A stretch of 64,000 bases of DNA from Absidia repens (Eukaryota > Mucoromycota > Mucoromycetes > Mucorales > Cunninghamellaceae). Positions 12,901 through 23,385 of this stretch are shown piece by piece. The stretch covers positions 62,001 to 126,000 of the forward strand of contig MCGE01000004.1 of the NCBI GenBank assembly GCA_002105175.1, in the 5' to 3' direction. Every line of letters begins with the position of its first letter. The first letter of the stretch is position 1. Below the pieces are notes generated by a model, which saw only the letters and a list, made by a program, of their open reading frames with translations, searched no databases and was not told the DNA's origin. Made by a program: the position numbers and the translations under genes.

Positions 12901-13997
12901 TTCTACTACTTTGTGAAGTCGCTTTGGATAAGGAATGTCCCTCAACGCCCAGCAACTGCTATAGATATCAAAACGAAAAAGAAGAAAAAGGCTATACATC
13001 TATCAAGGGGTTAGGAAAAGAAGGACCCAATCTATCCAATGCTCTCTACGACACGGATGGGGTAATAAAAAAAAATACTGTGAAGTGGTGGTAAGTTTTA
13101 TGATTGACGCTTTTTTTTATTTTTTTTTGTCTCCAGGTTATGATTCCAATGGGTCCATCCGTTAAACTAGAAGTACCTGAAGGAATGGAATCGTACGCTC
13201 ACTCAAGAACAACATACAACGAATACGTGGTCGAAGACGAAGCTCGAGTTAAGATACGATACATGGTGCTGGTGCGACACAATGACTACTGTTTCCTTTG
13301 CCAAAGCCGAAGAAATCGAAGAAACCTCAAAAGCTTGGAAGATCACGAACTGAAAAATGTTTCTTGGAAAGATGTCAACACTTTTGAACAGCAAATATTT
13401 GATATGTACCTAAACAACATTAAAAAGACGCCCAAGCAATACTTTGACGAGCAACTGCCAAGCTTTTTGGAAAATCAAAACACAAGTAAGTCGGAAATAA
13501 GATATCAGAGTAAAAAGTGACTATTGTGTTGACTCTTTTCTTTTTCATTAGATGAATCTTTACAGAAATGGTGTCTTCCTCTGGATATTGAACGTACTAG
13601 TAAGGTGTGCGCAAGTTGTGCCGACAAGATGGTAACAATTATGATCACCAAAGAACTTCAAGACCTCCAAAAGTGCAATTCAACTGATGATGTTGCTGGA
13701 TCTACTACTCCTGGAAAGTACCCCTTCTTTGATTTGGAATACTGCCGGAAAGGAAGAGAGTGTGAACTACAACATAAATCGATCAATCATGCAAAAAAAT
13801 ATCAGCATTGGCACCCCAAGAAAACAAATTTCAAGGACGACGACGCTAATGGTACTGATCAACCTACAGAGGATATGGAATTGGACGATGACGATGGTAT
13901 CGCTTCGGAGAACAATGATGACAATGACAACGATGAAGACATGGACTCTGAAGACATTGGTGATGAGGATACCGATTCAGACGAAGATGATGAGTAG
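2827..13997 (+). CDS. Giant ankyrin-repeat / WGR / PARP-catalytic protein (ADP-ribosyltransferase)
   Basis: Predicted poly(ADP-ribose) polymerase. 27 exons: 2827-2862, 2939-3073, 3181-4067, 4156-4456, 4555-5584, 5658-6124, 6224-6430, 6492-6636, 6727-7398, 7499-8053, 8132-8664, 8747-8936, 9016-9042, 9110-9230, 9332-9569, 9650-9853, 9952-10086, 10180-10296, 10390-10491, 10581-10703, 10777-11098, 11185-11563, 11636-12135, 12214-12701, 12801-13061, 13137-13485, 13552-13997. They sum to 8970 nt (2989 residues), an exact multiple of three. Order: basic nuclear-type N-terminus; chromodomain-like half at about 60-95; many ankyrin repeats over about 300-2210 (e.g. RSPLHLACIEGHYQVAKYLL); WGR domain about 2275-2390 (RWGAFGEEG, so the motif reads WGA); PARP regulatory helices about 2409-2475; catalytic domain about 2500-2770 with H-Y-E triad in LLWHGS (about 2613), GNGIYFAD (about 2647) and TTYNEY (about 2754); a PBZ-like finger near 2906; an Asp/Glu-rich tail. 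Tankyrases have ANK plus PARP but SAM instead of WGR; PARP1-3 have WGR without ANK. The combination with a C-terminal finger is unusual. Confidence 0.93.
3181..3300 (+). other. Chromodomain-like segment in the PARP protein N-terminus
   Basis: Exon 3 opens with KTLYYVHRDN, then GTWEYEETIEALDVINAF. This resembles the second half of a chromodomain (hydrophobic strand, then TWEPEENL and a C-terminal helix containing an xLIxxF pattern). The first strand of a standard chromodomain is not evident in the preceding exon, so it may be a partial or convergent match. Assignment is by eye only. Confidence 0.4.
13737..13830 (+). other. Possible PBZ-type PAR-binding zinc finger in the PARP protein C-terminus
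   Basis: The last exon encodes YCRKGRECELQHKS followed by INHAKKYQHWHPKK, spaced C-x5-C-x8-H-x5-H with a following W-H-P. PBZ fingers of APLF/CHFR have C-x5-C-x6-H-x5-H-P with basic and Gly residues between the cysteines. The fit is close, but the middle spacer is two residues longer. If real, the enzyme could read its own product. Confidence 0.5.
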
Positions 13998-14585
13998 ATA
14001 GCGATTAGTTTATTATCACATTCATACACCATCTCCTGTAGTTTTTAGCCTTTATTTTTTTTCTTATGCCCCATTGCTTATGTTTATGCCCTTTCCTTGT
14101 TTTATTCTTTCTTACAATAAAAATCATATGCCTATATATTATCTTGGACTTTGACCGATTTACTTTGACATGACACAAAAATGCATCATGCTTGCTGTAT
14201 GTCCGTACTAAGGATCTCGTATATTTGCGCAGATCATTTGAATAATTATTGACTGCTCGATTGCGTACATTTGATATTGATTGTACTCTATATTTTATAG
14301 CTAGTTCCATGCGAATCTTTTGCTTTCATGCAGTAGTTTATTTATCGCCCACATTATAATTACCGTTCAGATATAGCTTGTATATATTCATTCAATGTGG
14401 ACTGCGCACATAGTCCTATAATTTATGCTTTACGTCAAGTTTTCTTTTTTTTTACTATATATGGGTTTTTATGGTATGATGGTAGCTTTATAGGACTCGG
14501 ATGCCACACTCAAGGTTTCGTCTAATTTGCTTTTTGAATAGTTTACAATGTATAAAACTTCTCACTTGGGAGCTGGCAAGAATAT
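13998..14585. other. 3' flank of the PARP gene
   Basis: AT-rich, non-coding. An AATAAAA signal lies near 14117, probably the PARP poly(A) site. Nothing else is recognisable before the interspersed repeat that starts near 14586. Confidence 0.6.
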
Positions 14586-15235
14586 TTCAAATTCCGCCCA
14601 CGTGGATTTTATTTACTCCCTAATTTTTTTGTCGCTCTCTTAATCTCTCTCGTTCTTTCCATTTTTTTTTTTTTCATTCATTTTTTTTTACACCATTCGA
14701 CTTTTTTGAGGTTATGGTCAACATGGAATAGCATCAGGACTAGTTAGAAGGGTTTTTCAGAACAGGGATCACAAGATACATGGAGAAATTCTGTCATTTT
14801 GGATCTAGGATTTTGAACCATGATCAGTTGGCATTTTGGAGTCTTCATTAGCTTAGTTTAGTTTCAGTATGTCATAGTTTGTGTCTACAATTGAATAAAA
14901 CATGTCTCTTTTTACATACTTTAATGAAAAATGTCCCATTAGTCTCTTTCATGTCTGTGTGCTATAGATCCCTTTTCTACTACCATCATCCCTTCTGATT
15001 AGCGTTGACGGTTGCTATACTTCAATAAAATATACTTCATTGCCCATTATAAGTTTTGTAACGTATATTAGATCCCTTTTACAATCATCCCTTTTGACTA
15101 GCTCAACCTTTCTTTAGACCCCCATCAACCAGTCCATTCTATCACAAATAGATTCTTGTTACAATGAACTCTCGTTCTTAGTTTAGTATATATAGTATTC
15201 CTTCAAATAAAATATGCCTTTTATTGCCCACTATC
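14586..15235 (+). repeat. Interspersed repeat, family R1, copy A
   Basis: Starts at ATTCCGCCCACGTGGATTTT, passes through a pyrimidine tract, then a conserved core (GGTTATGG..., AGGACTAGTTAGAAGG, CATTTTGGATCTAGGATTT, CATTAGCTTAGTTTAG, CAATTGAATAAAACATGTC). It ends near a second AATAAAATATGCCTTTTATTG box. The same order recurs at 23386, 53004 and, inverted, at 43535 and 63545. No open frame and no obvious terminal inverted repeats. The length of about 640 bp is shared by all five copies. Confidence 0.8.
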
Positions 15236-16321
15236 TGTCCTCTTAAATATGATGAGCAGCACTGCTACTGCGTTTATTTTGTGAGTATTCTATCAACTTA
15301 CCTGTTTTCTAGCTCGTTTACTCGGCTACCTGAATATAGTTCCTTCTCTCTCTATGATACGATTAATATTAATCAAATGAAGCCATGCCGCAAGCATATC
15401 TTTCACAATAAATAGCATACATATGTTAAGTCGTTTGCTGAATTGAAATGAATCCAACGCATATTTATTTGATATGCATAGGTGAGTTTGGGAATGCAGA
15501 ATGGGATGCCCCCGAATATAGCTCTTTTCATTTGACCAAAATAAAAAAGTAAAGCTCATTATGTATCATGCACTAAATTTCGATCTTGATACTATTTTCT
15601 CTAATGTAAGCGACTTTTTGACGGACATTTATTCTATTAGCCATTATAATATTCTATTATAATATACCATAGTTTAGATTCAACCTTTTTTTTGTCTCCC
15701 TAAACTATATCTACCATAACGATTGACAGATGAATCCCGACTTCCTGTTTTGGACAGGCAGGTCTAGAAGGTTTTCAGCATCGTACCAGACACACGCTCT
15801 TTTGGAGACGGATCATGACTAAAAAAGGAAGTGTACCCTGAAAAAATAATAAGTGCGTAACGCGAAACAAATCCTTCACCCATCGGTCACCCCTTTACAA
15901 ATCTATACTTTTCTTTTTCTTTTTTTAAAATCATGGAAATGGCCAATGAAAGACATAAAAAATTTAAGAACTATTATGAATGATAGTGGCCCATTATTGA
16001 GCGATCTGCTCCTTGATTGAATTTTTAGTTGATTGGGTCAGTTACCTTGTAAGGAAAGCGTCACACATACACAGGTTCATTAGGCGCAAGGCAAAAGTGG
16101 TCTTTTTTTTATTAGGTGGATCGAGAGTGGCGAAGGGATAGATACATATACCTGCTTCTCATATCGTATAAACTAATATCATTTACTGCCCTTATTGTTT
16201 CAAAAAAAAACCGGACTCTGAAAAATGCATCAAAGTGGGTTCTTCTAGATTCGCATTTTTTTTTTTTCCTTCGCTTTTCACTTCGTTTACATTATTTTTT
16301 AATACTTCTTACAATCTCAAC
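15236..16321. other. Intergenic region before the polar-protein gene
   Basis: AT-rich and non-coding on both strands as far as I can judge. It holds scattered AATAAA motifs and, close to 16322, a T-rich leader (about 16255-16270) that probably belongs to the promoter/5' UTR of the downstream gene. Confidence 0.55.
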
Positions 16322-18300
16322 ATGGGATTCCTTCAACGACTGCCTAGTTTTAGCAAAAGAAATCGCAACAAAATAGCCGAAAGCTCGCCCGTGACTACCT
16401 CATTGGATCCTTTGAAAGAGAATGTCAAGGCTGAACTCCATCAACAACCACTGAATGTCACTCCTCTTAATGCAACTGTCAACGTAAAGACGAAATCTAT
16501 TGAATCCAAAGTAGTTCCTTCCACAACAAGCTATGGGCTACTGGACGATATTTTTACAGAACTCAATCAGGCCAGTCTTTCCCGAGGTAAGTTACCCCGC
16601 CCCTCAAAAAAGCACTGGTTAAATAATTAATTTACATAACACTGATTATTATCTTTTTCTCCTTAATTATTGTTGATTTTGACATAGATTCCCTCCAAGA
16701 TAATATCTCATTGTCATTTGCACTGTCGCAGCATTTACAACCAAGCTCCACATCAAACCAACAGCAGCATCAAGCGAAGGAGGCATCAGCATCGTCTGCA
16801 AACACCGTGACCCCCAGCACTCTCTTTGGACAAGACAGCATTTATAGTCGTTATGCAAGTAAACCTGAGCAAGACAACAAATCCCAAACATCTCCACTAT
16901 CAAGCAATGCTGGCGTTGCATTACCATCATGTACCAATGCTCTCAGCCGCGGCGACAACGAGAAAAAGAACGAGCTAGGGACGACAACTCAAACGGTACT
17001 GGACTCGGACGTTTCAGGCTCAGACGACGACAATGATGAAGACGGTGATAGTGAAAGCGAGGCGTGGGGAACTCATCAACAAAGCCCGGTGCTTGATGCG
17101 TGCCCAATAACGGAACGGCGTCGCAACGATCACAGGTGGAATGTCACTCAACATGTAGATCGATACGGCAACAGAATGGTGGAATCCAATCAAACCATGC
17201 TCAACCGCATGAAGGATCGACATCGCCAACAGGTCAAATTGCAAAATATTCGCCAACAGCAACATTTCTCAACATCGGGTATGACGATTCGATCAACATC
17301 CCCTATGTTTTGTGTCACTCCACCTCCACATTCAACAACCGCAATGATCGCACAACCACTATTACAAAGAAACTCACCTATCACAACTTTGACACGATCG
17401 TCCTCATTATCATCATCAACTTCAACGCAACGAAATCGCGCAAAACATTCACCCTTAGATCACTCTCCCTTGCGACCATCGCCTTTATCGTCCAAGCCCC
17501 CTTTACGCTCGCGACCATCTGCTACTACCGTCACCACCACTAGCAGTGCAACATCATTTGGTTCCACATCCACTGCAAATTATGGCAACGAATACGAATC
17601 GGTAACTACAGCAACAGGTACGGTTGGTGATGATTATGATGATGCGGATGATGAAGCAGACAACGATAATACAAAACTCCAACGCCGACCTACCACAAAC
17701 AACAGCAATATGCACGTACCCTCACTCCAGCATGCAGTATCAGTACCAGATTTGAAGAAAAAGGCGCAAAATGCTACGCACTCACCGTCATTATGTCATG
17801 CCTTGGTTTCAGACCATCATTCCACCTCCTCTTTTTCCTCGTCTTCTTCCTCTTCTTCGACTACTGCTACAGCCACACCACATTCTGTCACATCACAAGT
17901 ATCCTCCCCCACAAGGACAAAGCGACACGATGATTACTCTTTCCCTCGTATGAGATCAATGGCCAGTGAACCCGATTTGAAGCAGCACGCACCCATGTCC
18001 CACCATCCCCATATACCAATGAATGGCTACCAACAGCTTCTCTTTAATCAGCAGCAACAGCAGCAGATCCAACAACAGCGCCAACGGCTCCAATTGGAAT
18101 GGGAAATGATGCAACTCTATCAACGGGAACAGCAATTGAAGCAAGAGTATATGCTACTGCAACAACAACAACAAAAACATCATTATCAGCAATCTTTCTT
18201 TTCACCTATCCACAAAAGCTGCACCTCGCCGTCCTTATCTACTGCTCATCAAGATCCTCGTTTTTATTATGCCTCCTCCTTGGGTCCTGCTCTTTATTGA
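16322..18300 (+). CDS. Unrecognised polar, low-complexity protein (625 aa)
   Basis: Two exons: 16322-16586 and 16688-18300 (GTAAGT...ATAG intron, frame kept), 1878 nt. The ATG at 16322 gives MGFLQRLPSFSKR and follows a T-rich leader. The protein is almost wholly low complexity: an acidic stretch (SGSDDDNDEDGDSESEAWG, about residues 190-210), then a short conserved-looking basic helix (HRWNVTQHVDRYGNRM ... MLNRMKDRHRQQ). Ser/Thr/Pro-rich segments follow, and near the end a Gln-rich helix (LQLEWEMMQLYQREQQLKQ) likely forms a coiled coil. A short motif occurs twice, as HAVSVPDLKKKA and RSMASEPDLKQHA, which could be a phosphorylation or docking site. No enzyme motif, signal peptide or membrane segment. 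Codon use and intron look like the neighbours. Function unknown. Confidence 0.75.
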
Positions 18301-18817
18301 AACTTCTTTGGATCATCCGTTTTACCTTATTTTATTTTTGTATACACACTCCTTATTTACCATCACATCTCTCTCTGTCGATCAATTCCCCGAATCCCTT
18401 TCAGATATACACACACTTCTTTATTTAGTTACCTATATTACCTTCAATATTTGACTTTTGCTATCTGAATAAAAACGGTTTTTTTACACATGTATTTGTT
18501 TATTTTTATGTGATGACTTATTTTTCTTGTATTGTCCTGTAATTTAGCCATGTATCATTAACGAAAAAGCACTATGATAGATTGTCGTTTTTTCCTACAT
18601 ACTTTTTAGCGGAGAGTGATCATTATTCCAGAAAGACGATTTGAAGCTCTGCCATTTTCACTTTTATTAATATATTAAAAACAAAAAGTGGTAAACCCTT
18701 ATGTGAAATAACCATCCAAGATGATGATCCAAGATAAACATCTATGACTTCGAAATTTCCTACCTTTCCTCCATTCACGTCACCGTATATAATCCCTTAC
18801 TTATTTCTTTTTTAGCA
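18301..18817. other. 3' flank of the polar-protein gene
   Basis: Non-coding, with pyrimidine-rich sequence and an AATAAAAACGG signal near 18470, the likely poly(A) signal. No gene is visible up to the inverted-repeat region beginning near 18818. Confidence 0.55.
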
Positions 18818-19224
18818 CGACGGTTGGGCCCCAAGGCATCCATCCTGTTTTCTCAATCTCTGCCCACCCATAGTGCCAGATCACAGAGTCTTCCGTCCCA
18901 TCCCATCAAAACCCACACTTCAGAACCCCTCCCCTGCCACCCAGTAGCTACATAATTAATACTATTCTTAACTTTGCTGTTCAATACATCCCACCGCAAC
19001 GAAGTTCACTTTAATAGCTGTTTTTTTGACACAAACACATCCCTGTTTTCATTTCTACGCACAAACTTATATAGTTGGCGGAAGAAGTCTCCATAATACC
19101 CAATCCGTTCCTTTTTCCTATATAAATAGACGCACTGTTTTTTTTTTCTATGCATATGTAATACACATTCGATGAAGCTCATAATGTAAACGTACAACAG
19201 AGATACTAAATATAATAAAAAGAA

Positions 19225-19560
19225 CATATTTATTCAGTCGTAGATATAAACGGTGACAAACTATTACTAAACTAATGAGTGCTAATCTACTGTCGTTCCC
19301 AAATCCTACATCCAAAATGAAAGGGGTTTCCCATGATGTTTGTTTTGCGTTTTTTAAAACGCCACTAATTCAAGTTCTAACACTAATCCTAAATCACCAG
19401 TACGCCAATGAGCCTTGCCACCATATCATTCAGATTATCATGAAGGAAGAAAAAAAAAAAAAAAAAAAAGAAAGAAAGAAAGAAAGAAAAAGAGGGGAAA
19501 AAAAAATGGAGGCCAAAAAAAACCAGAAAGCAAAATGCGGAGCCTGAATCATCGACCTTT
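19225..19560 (-). repeat. Diverged R1-like core inside the left arm of the foldback
   Basis: Reverse-complement orientation, containing a relative of the R1 core (CATCCAAAATGAAAGG, TTCAAGTTCTAACACTAATC). A simple AAAG repeat follows at about 19470-19500. Its mirror copy lies at about 21440-21760. Confidence 0.55.
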
Positions 19561-19749
19561 TTTTTTTATGTCAAAAAATCAGGGAAACGCAAATAAAAAT
19601 TAAATGAAGGGACAATCGCCATAATTACCATAGTGCATAATTCGTTTTATCTTCCATTGGAAAGGCAGTTGCAACCCCTACATAATCAAACTCTAATCTC
19701 TCCGGCACCTTTCAAGTAAGCTATTATTTCAGCACACACAAAAAACCTC

Positions 19750-20540
19750 ATTGTCGACACGCTGAGCACGACGACCGGGCCCCAAGGGGCTGTCCACCCA
19801 AGTGCGAAATGGTGGAGGCTTTAATCCTATCCCATCAAAACTCGCCTTTAATATAAAAAAAAACTGTGACACCCAATAAACCAATAAATCGAAGGATTTC
19901 CAAAAGCTCCAGTGGAGCGCCAGAGCGTTCATTGTATTTGATTAACTAAGCAAGAAAAAGGCCAACAGTGAGCACACTGGAAATGATTCGTGTAGTCGAT
20001 TCCGCCAAAAGCAGAAATTAAGCTACCAGTTGTCAGTTTGGAGGTAATAGAAATATCAGAGTCAGGGGGGTGTTCTTCCAAATTAGGTAATCGGTTCAAT
20101 ACTTTAGCTTACAGTAGGTTAGTAAAGTTTGTAGTGATAGTTACAATTTCTTCATACATGAAATCGGCAACAGCAGCAGCGGTAGTATGTGGGACAGCAC
20201 GAACGATAGGCCAATTTGTTGTAAACGTCAATGTATCACCGTATATTATACCTAATTTGAATCTCCGTCCTTATTTGTCTTATCATCATAACTTTAGTCA
20301 TATTATCAACATAGTCTTTGTTGTGCCATCATTTTTATTAGTTATTTACTATGTTTGTTTTGTTTATCAATAAACGCTCTGGCACTCCGCTGGAGCTTTT
20401 GGAAATCTTTCGATATACTGGGTGTCACAGTTTTTGGTTAAAGTGTGGGTTTCGATGGGATAGGATTAAAGCCTCCGCCATTTCGCACTTTGGTGGGCGG
20501 CCCCTTGGGGCCCAACCGCCGTGCTCAGCGCGTCGTCAAT
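19750..20540. mobile_element. MITE-like element with about 190-bp terminal inverted repeats
   Basis: The left end reads ATTGTCGACACGCTGAGCAC and the right end, reverse-complemented, reads ATTGACGACGCGCTGAGCAC. The arms stay alike for about 190 bp and enclose about 430 bp of unrelated sequence. The same terminal sequence recurs near 21240 with no matching left end. No coding capacity for a transposase was recognised. Target-site duplication could not be settled. Confidence 0.55.
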
Positions 20541-20639
20541 GGGTACTTTTTTTTATGTGTGTGGTGAAAAATAGAAGGTCGAAAAATAGGATGACTGAAC
20601 CATTCGCACTCCGCCTCCCATGGATTTAAAGTTTCTCAT

Positions 20640-20960
20640 GCCCTCTTTTTTCTTCCTCTTTCTTTCTTTCTTTTTTTTTTTTTTTTTTTTTTTAGAACAT
20701 CAACTTCAACTGTGGATTTAGTGATCTTGGATTAGTGGTCAGAACTTGAATTAGGGGCCTTTGGAAAAGTGCAATGCAAACATCATGGGGGAACCCTTCC
20801 ATTTTGGATTCGTGATCTTTGACCCTCATCAAATTAGCATTCATTTTAGAATAGCGTCATTAGCTCAGCTTAGCGTTAGTTATCATAGTTTATATTGCAT
20901 CTATATCAGAATTAAACATATCTTGTCTATTTACAATTATTCCCTTATGCCTTTCATTGT
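20640..20960 (+). repeat. Diverged R1-like core between the foldback arms
   Basis: A pyrimidine tract (TTTC repeats, then a T run) is followed by GAACTTGAATTAGGGGCC, AACATCATGGGGGAACCC, CATTTTGGATTCGTGATC and a stretch like the R1 AGCTTAGTTTAGTGTTAG segment. It is more diverged than copies A-E. Confidence 0.5.
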
Positions 20961-21439
20961 CTCGCTGAATGGGCATGGCATATGTGCGTGGAAAAAAAAA
21001 AAACCGGTGTGTGTGGGGGGGGTGGGGGGTTTATACAGGAAATGTTTCTACTTTGGGCACGGAAGCATACGTGTATACAAATATAAAAAATGATAGGAAA
21101 TGTTTATACTTTGGGTACGGAACAGTTTTTTTATTAAAGTGTGGGTTTCGATGGGATAGGATTAAAGCCTCCGCCATTTCGCACTTTGGTGGGCAGCCCC
21201 TTGGGGCCCAACCGTCGTGTTCAGCGCGTCGTCAATGGGTTTTTTGTGTACTGAAATAATAGCTTACTTGAAATGCGTCGGAGAGATTAGAGTTTGATTA
21301 TGTAGTGGTTGCAACTGCCTTTCCACTGGAAGATAAAACGAATTATGCTATATGGTAATTATGGCGATTGCCCGTTTATTTAATTTTTATTTGCTCCCTG
21401 ATTTTTTGACATAAAAAAAAAAAAGCTGGATGATTCAGG

Positions 21440-21770
21440 CTCCGCATTTTGCTTTCTATTTTTTTTTTGGTCCCCCTTTTTTTTCCCTCTCTTTTTCGTT
21501 CTTTTTTATTTTTTTCCTTCATGATAGTCTGAATGATATGATGGCATGGCTCATTGGGGTACTGGTGATTTAGGATTAGTGTTAGAACTTGAATTAGGGG
21601 CGTTTTAAAAAAACGCAAAACAAACATCATGGGAAACCCCTTTCATTTTGGATGTAGGATTTGGGAACGACAGTAGATTAGCACTCATTAATTTAGTAAT
21701 AGTTTGTCACCGTTTATATCTACGACTGAATAAATATGTTCTTTTTATTATATTTAGTGTCTCTGTTGTA
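21440..21770 (+). repeat. Diverged R1-like core inside the right arm of the foldback
   Basis: Near-exact reverse complement of about 19225-19560. It includes GAACTTGAATTAGGGGCG, CTTTCATTTTGGATGTAGG and ACTGAATAAATATGTTC. Confidence 0.6.
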
Positions 21771-22095
21771 CGTTTACATTATGAGCTTCATTGAATGTGT
21801 ATCGCATATGCATAGAAAAAAAAAAAAAAAAAGTGCGTCTATATATATATATATAAGGGATGTGTTTGTGTGAAAAAAAACAGCTATTACGGTGTATTTT
21901 ATTGTGGTGGGGGATATTGAAGAACAAAGTTGAGAATAATATTAATTATGTAGCCACTGGGTGGCAGGGGGTTTCCGAAGTGTGGGTTTTGATGGAAGAC
22001 TCTGTGTTTGGGTGGGCAGGGATTGAGAAAAAAAAGGATGGGCGGCTCCTATGGTGGGCAGCGGCTTGGCATCCAACGGTGGTTGTCCAGGACTC

Positions 22096-23385
22096 TGTTT
22101 GAAAAAAAAAAAGTCGGAGGGACAAAAAAACGAAATTAAAGTTACTATAGCTGAGTTTTCTTACGGTCCATTTTCTTTTTAATATATACCGTAATAAAGA
22201 TTACTCCATTTTATTATCAATTTTTTATGTCGCAAAAAAAAAGAAAATGTTATCGGTGTATTTGTTTATACTATGACTAGGAATTTAAGTGTTGTCAGGG
22301 TAGCTGTTGAATGATCATCGTTATTCAACCAAGTTTAGCAGAAGTTATCTTGACTGACCCCGTAGACCTATCGCCGATCATTTTTTTAAGACTAAACCAT
22401 TTGAGATTATTATTTTGAAAGCGCTTTCCTCACGAAAAAGCGTCAGTTTTTCTCATTGACGGTGGAGCTGAGCAAGCGCGAACAAAAGATTTGGGCCTCA
22501 CAGAAAATGTGAAGGATATTCATTTTACTTGACAATAAAACGTTTAGCCACGTAATAAGATAGTAAGAGTGGAAATGAACTATGGTACGTGTGATTGAGA
22601 TGGCTTATGTTTTTTAGATACATATAAAGAATAAGCAATGTTTAGTCGGGTAAACTGATCACATTCCAGTGCGCTTCAATTCAGTCACTAAGCACATTCA
22701 ATAAATCCCCTCTCAACTCTATGTTTTATTAGAAACTCTGTATGTAAAGTATAATACATAGACCTTTGAGCACGACACTTTATCTATGTTGCCACATAGA
22801 TATTCACAATTTTTTTATTGCACACATACATACATTTCAGCTTTTTATTCTGCAGGCACAAGCACCGTACACCGTATATATACCCATTTGACAAAACAAA
22901 TTAAAATTGTGAGAAATCATTTAAAAGCAAAAAGACAAGACATATTTTATGCAGATTCTGGTATGCAATAAAGCTATGATAACTGAATTAAATTAAACTA
23001 TGCAGTCTAAGGACCGTACCACGTCACCTGCCTAAATGTGAGACAGTTAGGGATGTCTCGTGTGGGTGAATATGGATTGTGTGGAGGTGGAGATAACTGA
23101 CTATAAAATAATCACAACGTCAGATAAGCTAGACTACGGTGACCGACAAGCTATTCCACAGTGAAAGGGAGGGTGGGCGGGGGGTAGACTAAACTAGGTC
23201 GAAAATTGCCTCATGTTAAGTCCAAAATCATCATCAAAGAGAACAATCAAACTGCCGATGTTCGATCGTGATGTTTACAACCATGAGAATAGAGCCATCA
23301 TTCTGTTGATGTTGTATGGTAAAAAAAGAGGCTGTAAGCACAAAAAAAAAAAAAAAAAAAGCCCCAGGAGAATCAAAGAAAAAAA
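22096..23385. other. Gene-free AT-rich stretch
   Basis: About 1.3 kb between the foldback region and R1 copy B. I see no credible open frame, splice pattern, tRNA or repeat I can name. It contains homopolymer runs (poly-A near 23341-23360) and several AATAAA motifs. Confidence 0.5.

Larger units (their letters stand above)
18818..22095. mobile_element. Large nested inverted repeat (foldback transposon-like region)
   Basis: The left arm (about 18818-19860) reads as the reverse complement of the right arm (about 21120-22090) with only small differences. Example: 19232-19380 pairs with 21590-21735, sharing the stretch encoded by CATCCAAAATGAAAGGGGTT. A second, inner pair lies between the arms (19750-19935 against 20367-20540). 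A GC-rich box with CCTTGGGGCCCAAC occurs five times: minus at about 18820 and 19770, plus at about 20490, 21190 and a diverged one near 22030. No transposase was seen, so if mobile it is non-autonomous. Confidence 0.7.

Noticed and set aside
17020..17543. Overlapping frames on both strands within the polar-protein gene
   Set aside because: Out-of-frame shadows of one low-complexity coding exon.
19440..19600. Purine-rich Lys-coding frames near the AAAG repeat
   Set aside because: Simple-sequence translation (poly-Lys/Glu) only, inside a repeat arm.
20038..20373. Open frame of about 111 codons between the inner inverted repeats, considered as a transposase remnant
   Set aside because: No catalytic or DNA-binding motif, low-complexity Ala run and poor codon character.
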